Of a DNA stretch of 64,000 bases, positions 61,112 to 64,000 are shown one piece after another. Both the position numbers and the translations under genes were made by a program. This DNA comes from Streptomyces canus (GTDB lineage: Bacteria > Actinomycetota > Actinomycetes > Streptomycetales > Streptomycetaceae), in the NCBI RefSeq assembly GCF_030815415.1, contig NZ_JAUSWW010000001.1:5890001-5954000 (forward strand), in the 5' to 3' direction. Positions within the stretch are counted from its first letter, which is position 1, and each line of letters opens with the position of its first letter. The notes under the pieces were generated by a model, which ran no database searches, was not told the DNA's origin, and saw only the letters and a program-made list of their open reading frames with translations.

Positions 61112-62494
61112 ATGAGCACCACGGAGCGTCCCAGGATCCTCGTAGTAGGCGGTGGGTACGTAGGCCTGTACGCAGCTCGGCGCATTCTCAAGAAGATGCG
61201 CTACGGCGAGGCGACCGTCACGGTCGTCGACCCCCGGTCGTACATGACCTACCAGCCCTTCCTCCCCGAAACCGCCGCCGGCAACATCTCCCCTCGCCAT
61301 GTCGTCGTCCCGCTGCGACGCGTGCTGCCCAAGGCGGAGGTGCTCACCGGCCGGGTCACCACCATCGATCAGGACCGCAAGGTCGCCACGATCGCCCCGC
61401 TGGTCGGCGAGGCGTACGAGCTGCCCTTCGACTACCTGGTCATCGCGCTCGGCGCGGTCTCCCGCACCTTCCCGATCCCCGGCCTCGCCGAGCAGGGCAT
61501 CGGTATGAAGGGCGTCGAGGAGGCCATCGGCCTGCGCAACCACGTCCTCGAGCAGCTCGACAAGGCCGACTCCACCACCGACGAGGAGATCCGCCGCAAG
61601 GCGCTCACCTTCGTCTTCATCGGCGGCGGCTTCGCCGGTGCGGAGACCATCGGTGAGGTCGAGGACCTGGCCCGCGACGCGGCCAAGTACTACAAGACCG
61701 TGTCCCGCGAGGACATGCGCTTCATCCTGGTCGACGCCGCGGACAAGATCCTGCCCGAGGTCGGCCCCAAGCTCGGCCAGTACGGCAAGGAGCACCTGGA
61801 GAGCCGCGGTGTGGAGATCTACCTCTCCACCTCGATGGACTCCTGCGTCGACGGCCACGTCGTGCTGAAGAACGGGCTGGAGGTCGACTCCAACACCATC
61901 GTGTGGACCGCCGGCGTCAAGCCCAACCCGGTCCTGTCGCGCTACGGCCTCCCGCTCGGCCCCCGCGGCCACGTGGACACCGCCCCGACCCTCCAGGTCC
62001 AGGGCACCGACTACATCTGGGCCGCCGGCGACAACGCCCAGGTCCCGGACGTCGCCGCCCGCAAGGCCGGCGTCGAGAACGCCTGGTGCCCGCCGAACGC
62101 CCAGCACGCGCTGCGTCAGGCCAAGGTCCTCGGCGACAACGTGGTCTCCGGCATGCGGGGCTTCCCGCAGAAGGAGTACGCGCACTCCAACAAGGGTGCG
62201 GTGGCCGGTCTCGGCCTCCACAAGGGTGTCGCGATGATCGTCATGGGCAAGATGAAGATCAAGGTCAAGGGCCGTCTCGCCTGGTACATGCACCGTGGCT
62301 ACCACGGTCTGGCGATGCCGACCTGGAACCGCAAGGTCCGCGTCTTCGCCGACTGGACCCTCGGCATGTTCCTCAAGCGCGAGGTCGTCTCCCTCGGCGC
62401 GATGGAGCACCCGCGCGAGGAGTTCTACGAGGCCGCGAAGCCCGTGCCGGCGGCCGCGAAGTCGGAGCAGAAGACCGAGGCGAAGGCCTCCTGA
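61112..62494 (+). CDS. ndh: Type II NADH dehydrogenase
   Basis: A 460-residue single-subunit NADH:quinone oxidoreductase. The FAD-binding motif is RILVVGGGYVGLYAARRI (about 8-25), the second Rossmann motif FVFIGGGFAGAETIGE (about 167-182), and YIWAAGDNAQVPDV the C-terminal FAD contact. It oxidises NADH without proton pumping at the inner face of the membrane; the C-terminal part (AWYMHRGYHGLAMPTWNRKVRV, GMFLKREVVSL) is the membrane-binding amphipathic region. The start ATG at 61112 (MSTTERP) was chosen by similarity of the start; the frame is open back to 60857. Rex control is probable. Confidence 0.93.
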   Translation: MSTTERPRILVVGGGYVGLYAARRILKKMRYGEATVTVVDPRSYMTYQPFLPETAAGNISPRHVVVPLRRVLPKAEVLTGRVTTIDQDRKVATIAPLVGEAYELPFDYLVIALGAVSRTFPIPGLAEQGIGMKGVEEAIGLRNHVLEQLDKADSTTDEEIRRKALTFVFIGGGFAGAETIGEVEDLARDAAKYYKTVSREDMRFILVDAADKILPEVGPKLGQYGKEHLESRGVEIYLSTSMDSCVDGHVVLKNGLEVDSNTIVWTAGVKPNPVLSRYGLPLGPRGHVDTAPTLQVQGTDYIWAAGDNAQVPDVAARKAGVENAWCPPNAQHALRQAKVLGDNVVSGMRGFPQKEYAHSNKGAVAGLGLHKGVAMIVMGKMKIKVKGRLAWYMHRGYHGLAMPTWNRKVRVFADWTLGMFLKREVVSLGAMEHPREEFYEAAKPVPAAAKSEQKTEAKAS

Positions 62495-62516
62495 CCCGCT
62501 CCGGTCACCGAACCAC

Positions 62517-62558
62517 CCGAAGGACCTCCCGCCATCCGTGGTGCGGGAGGTCCTTCGG
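62517..62558 (+). terminator. Terminator between ndh and cfa
   Basis: A perfect 16-base stem (left arm CCGAAGGACCTCCCGC, 62517-62532; right arm 62543-62558) with a 10-base loop, 23 bases after the ndh stop. Confidence 0.85.
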
Positions 62559-62638
62559 CGTTCCCGGGATTGCGTCCTGGCATGTCGTTGTTTAAGCAGG
62601 TGGACAAAAGCGGGATCCTCGTCACGGAGGTGTGCGCC

Positions 62639-63928
62639 ATGTCCGATGCCGCCCTGCGGCTGAACAACCACTTGGAACAACTACTGGGAAACCCCCTCCC
62701 GGTGCGCATCCGCGCGTGGGACGGATCCCAGGCAGGCCCGCCGGGCGCCCCCGTGCTGGTCGTGCGCAACCGCCGAGCCGTCCGGCGGCTGCTGTTCAAG
62801 CCCGGCGAGCTCGGCCTCGCGCGCGCCTGGGTCGCCGGCGACCTCGACATCGACGGCGATCTCTACACGGCCCTCGGCCTCATCTCGGGCCTCGTCTGGG
62901 AACGCGACGAGGACTCCAGGAGCCTCTCCGAGGCGCTGCGCGACCCCCGTGCACGGTCCGCCGTACGCGGCCTCGTGCAGCTCGGCGGAGTTCCGCTGCC
63001 GCCCGCCCCGCCCCGCGAGGAGGTCCGCCGCCGCGGTCACCTCCACACCAGACGCACCGACAGACGGGCCGTCAGCCACCACTACGACGTCGGCAACGAC
63101 TTCTACGAGATCGTCCTCGGCCCGTCGATGGTCTACTCGTGCGCCTACTGGGAGTCCCCCCGCGGCACACTCGAGGCCGCCCAGCGCGACAAGCTCGAAC
63201 TCGTCTGCCGCAAACTCGGCCTGACACCCGGTCAGCGACTTCTCGACGTCGGCTGCGGCTGGGGATCGATGGCCGTCCACGCCGCCCGCGAGCACGGCGT
63301 GAGCGTCGTCGGCGTCACCCTCTCCCAGGAACAGGCCGCCTACGCCCGTAAGCGCGTCGCCGACGAGGGACTCACCGACCGGGTCGAGATCCGCGTCCAG
63401 GACTACCGGGACGTCACCGACGGGCCCTACGACGCGATCGCCTCCATCGGCATGGCCGAACACGTCGGCGCCGACCGCTACCTGGAGTACGCCCGAGACC
63501 TGTACGCCCTCCTGAAGCCCGGCGGACGGCTCCTCAACCATCAGATCGCCCGCCGCCCCGAACGCGAGGAGACCACCTACCACGTCGACGAGTTCATCGA
63601 CGCCTACGTCTTCCCCGACGGCGAACTCGCCCCCCTCGGCACCACCGTCACCCAACTGGAGCGCGCCCGGCTGGAGGTGCGCGACGTCGAGTCGATCCGC
63701 GAGCACTACGGCCTCACCCTGCGCCGCTGGGTCGCGAACCTGGAGGCCGACTGGCCCCGTGCCCAGCGGATCGCGGGCCCCGGCCGGGCCCGGGTCTGGC
63801 TCCTCTACATGGCGGCCTGTGCCCTGGCCTTCGAACGCAACCGCATCGGCGTCAACCAGATCCTGGCCGTCCGGCCACCGGCGTCCGGCGCGTCCGGGCT
63901 GCCGCTGCGGGCACGCACCTGGAACTGA
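62639..63928 (+). CDS. Cyclopropane-fatty-acyl-phospholipid synthase family protein
   Basis: A 429-residue SAM-dependent lipid-modifying enzyme. The CFA/mycolic-acid-cyclopropane group motifs are present: SHHYDVGNDFYEIVLGPSMVYSCAYW (about 142-167), the SAM-binding LLDVGCGWGSMAVHAA (about 201-216), GVTLSQEQAAYAR and SIGMAEHVG. An N-terminal domain of about 140 residues precedes the methyltransferase core, as in bacterial CFA synthases. It transfers a methylene group to unsaturated phospholipid chains, protecting membranes from acid and other stress. It would use products of a desaturase such as the one at 8378. The ATG has ACGGAGG upstream. Confidence 0.92.
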   Translation: MSDAALRLNNHLEQLLGNPLPVRIRAWDGSQAGPPGAPVLVVRNRRAVRRLLFKPGELGLARAWVAGDLDIDGDLYTALGLISGLVWERDEDSRSLSEALRDPRARSAVRGLVQLGGVPLPPAPPREEVRRRGHLHTRRTDRRAVSHHYDVGNDFYEIVLGPSMVYSCAYWESPRGTLEAAQRDKLELVCRKLGLTPGQRLLDVGCGWGSMAVHAAREHGVSVVGVTLSQEQAAYARKRVADEGLTDRVEIRVQDYRDVTDGPYDAIASIGMAEHVGADRYLEYARDLYALLKPGGRLLNHQIARRPEREETTYHVDEFIDAYVFPDGELAPLGTTVTQLERARLEVRDVESIREHYGLTLRRWVANLEADWPRAQRIAGPGRARVWLLYMAACALAFERNRIGVNQILAVRPPASGASGLPLRARTWN

Positions 63929-63938
63929 ACGGACGAAA

Positions 63939-63968
63939 GGGGCCCGCCGCTTGCACGCGACGGGCCCC
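63939..63968. terminator. Hairpin at the end of the window after the cfa-like gene
   Basis: GGGGCCCG (63939-63946) pairs with CGGGCCCC (63961-63968) around a 14-base loop which itself contains GC-rich inverted bases. It probably ends the cfa transcript, and possibly a convergent one. Confidence 0.7.
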
Positions 63969-63981
63969 GAGCAACGTACGG

Positions 63982-64000
63982 CTATTCCGACTTGATGGCC
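63982..64000 (-). CDS. Possible C-terminus of a convergent gene cut by the window edge
   Basis: On the minus strand the last codons before the window edge read A-I-K-S-E followed by TAG (63984-63982). With the hairpin just beyond, this looks like the 3' end of a convergent gene, but six codons are not enough to identify it. Confidence 0.3.

Overview
The window is chromosomal DNA from a high-GC actinobacterium, almost certainly a Streptomyces. The reasons are the strong G/C bias at third codon positions, many GTG starts and one likely TTG start, and a gene content and order (gal operon, ppc, pth-rplY-prs-glmU, mfd, mazG, two Rpf proteins, eno, divIC, ppx, ndh) that resembles the Streptomyces core chromosome. 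I see no insertion sequence, prophage, integrase or CRISPR array. The assignment comes from reading the sequence, not from a database search.

Layout. 0.1-4.3 kb: galT-galE-galK operon and a small membrane-anchored protein. 4.2-8.4 kb: acetyltransferase, LuxR-type response regulator, a frameshifted MarR gene, a methyltransferase/VOC pair, a CsbD-like protein. 7.7-12.5 kb: TetR-desaturase operon with a paired operator, then ppc. 12.5-18.0 kb (minus strand): sortase-type surface protein, a membrane protein, pth, rplY, prs, glmU and tRNA-Gln(TTG). 18.3-19.6 kb: orphan histidine kinase.

19.6-24.8 kb is the most unusual region. Two divergent gene pairs carry polymorphic-toxin and immunity domains: a SUKH-3 protein with a YwqJ-type deaminase on the minus strand, and on the plus strand a WHH (HNH/EndoVII) nuclease fused to a SUKH domain, followed by an 890-residue protein combining a YrhB/Imm35-like domain, a long Pro/Gly linker, a deaminase-like domain and a SUKH-4-like domain. 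None has a visible export signal, so they look like intracellular effector-immunity fusions.

25-35 kb: AhpD-like protein, coiled-coil DivIVA-like protein, cation/acetate-type symporter with a DUF485 partner, MFS exporter, MacB-type ABC transporter. 35-44.4 kb: mfd, a TetR gene divergent from an SCO6745-like gene, an MT0933-like antitoxin-like protein, a lipoprotein HNH nuclease and exported proteins. 44.6-54.6 kb: an HTH-methylase-specificity fusion with an altered catalytic motif, a membrane protein/Ser-Thr kinase pair, a SurA-like lipoprotein, mazG, a P-loop NTPase with Sel1-like repeats that appears frameshifted, and a cytochrome P450. 54.8-64 kb: two resuscitation-promoting-factor-like proteins (the second behind a ydaO-type c-di-AMP riboswitch), eno, divIC, a DUF501-Ppx/GppA fusion, ndh behind a Rex-type operator, and a cyclopropane-fatty-acid synthase-like gene.

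Most of the window is housekeeping: galactose entry into glycolysis, anaplerosis (ppc), cell-wall precursor supply (glmU), PRPP synthesis, repair, enolase, respiratory NADH oxidation and membrane lipid modification. The accessory interest lies in the toxin-immunity locus, the atypical methylase, the P-loop/Sel1 protein and two apparent frameshifts.
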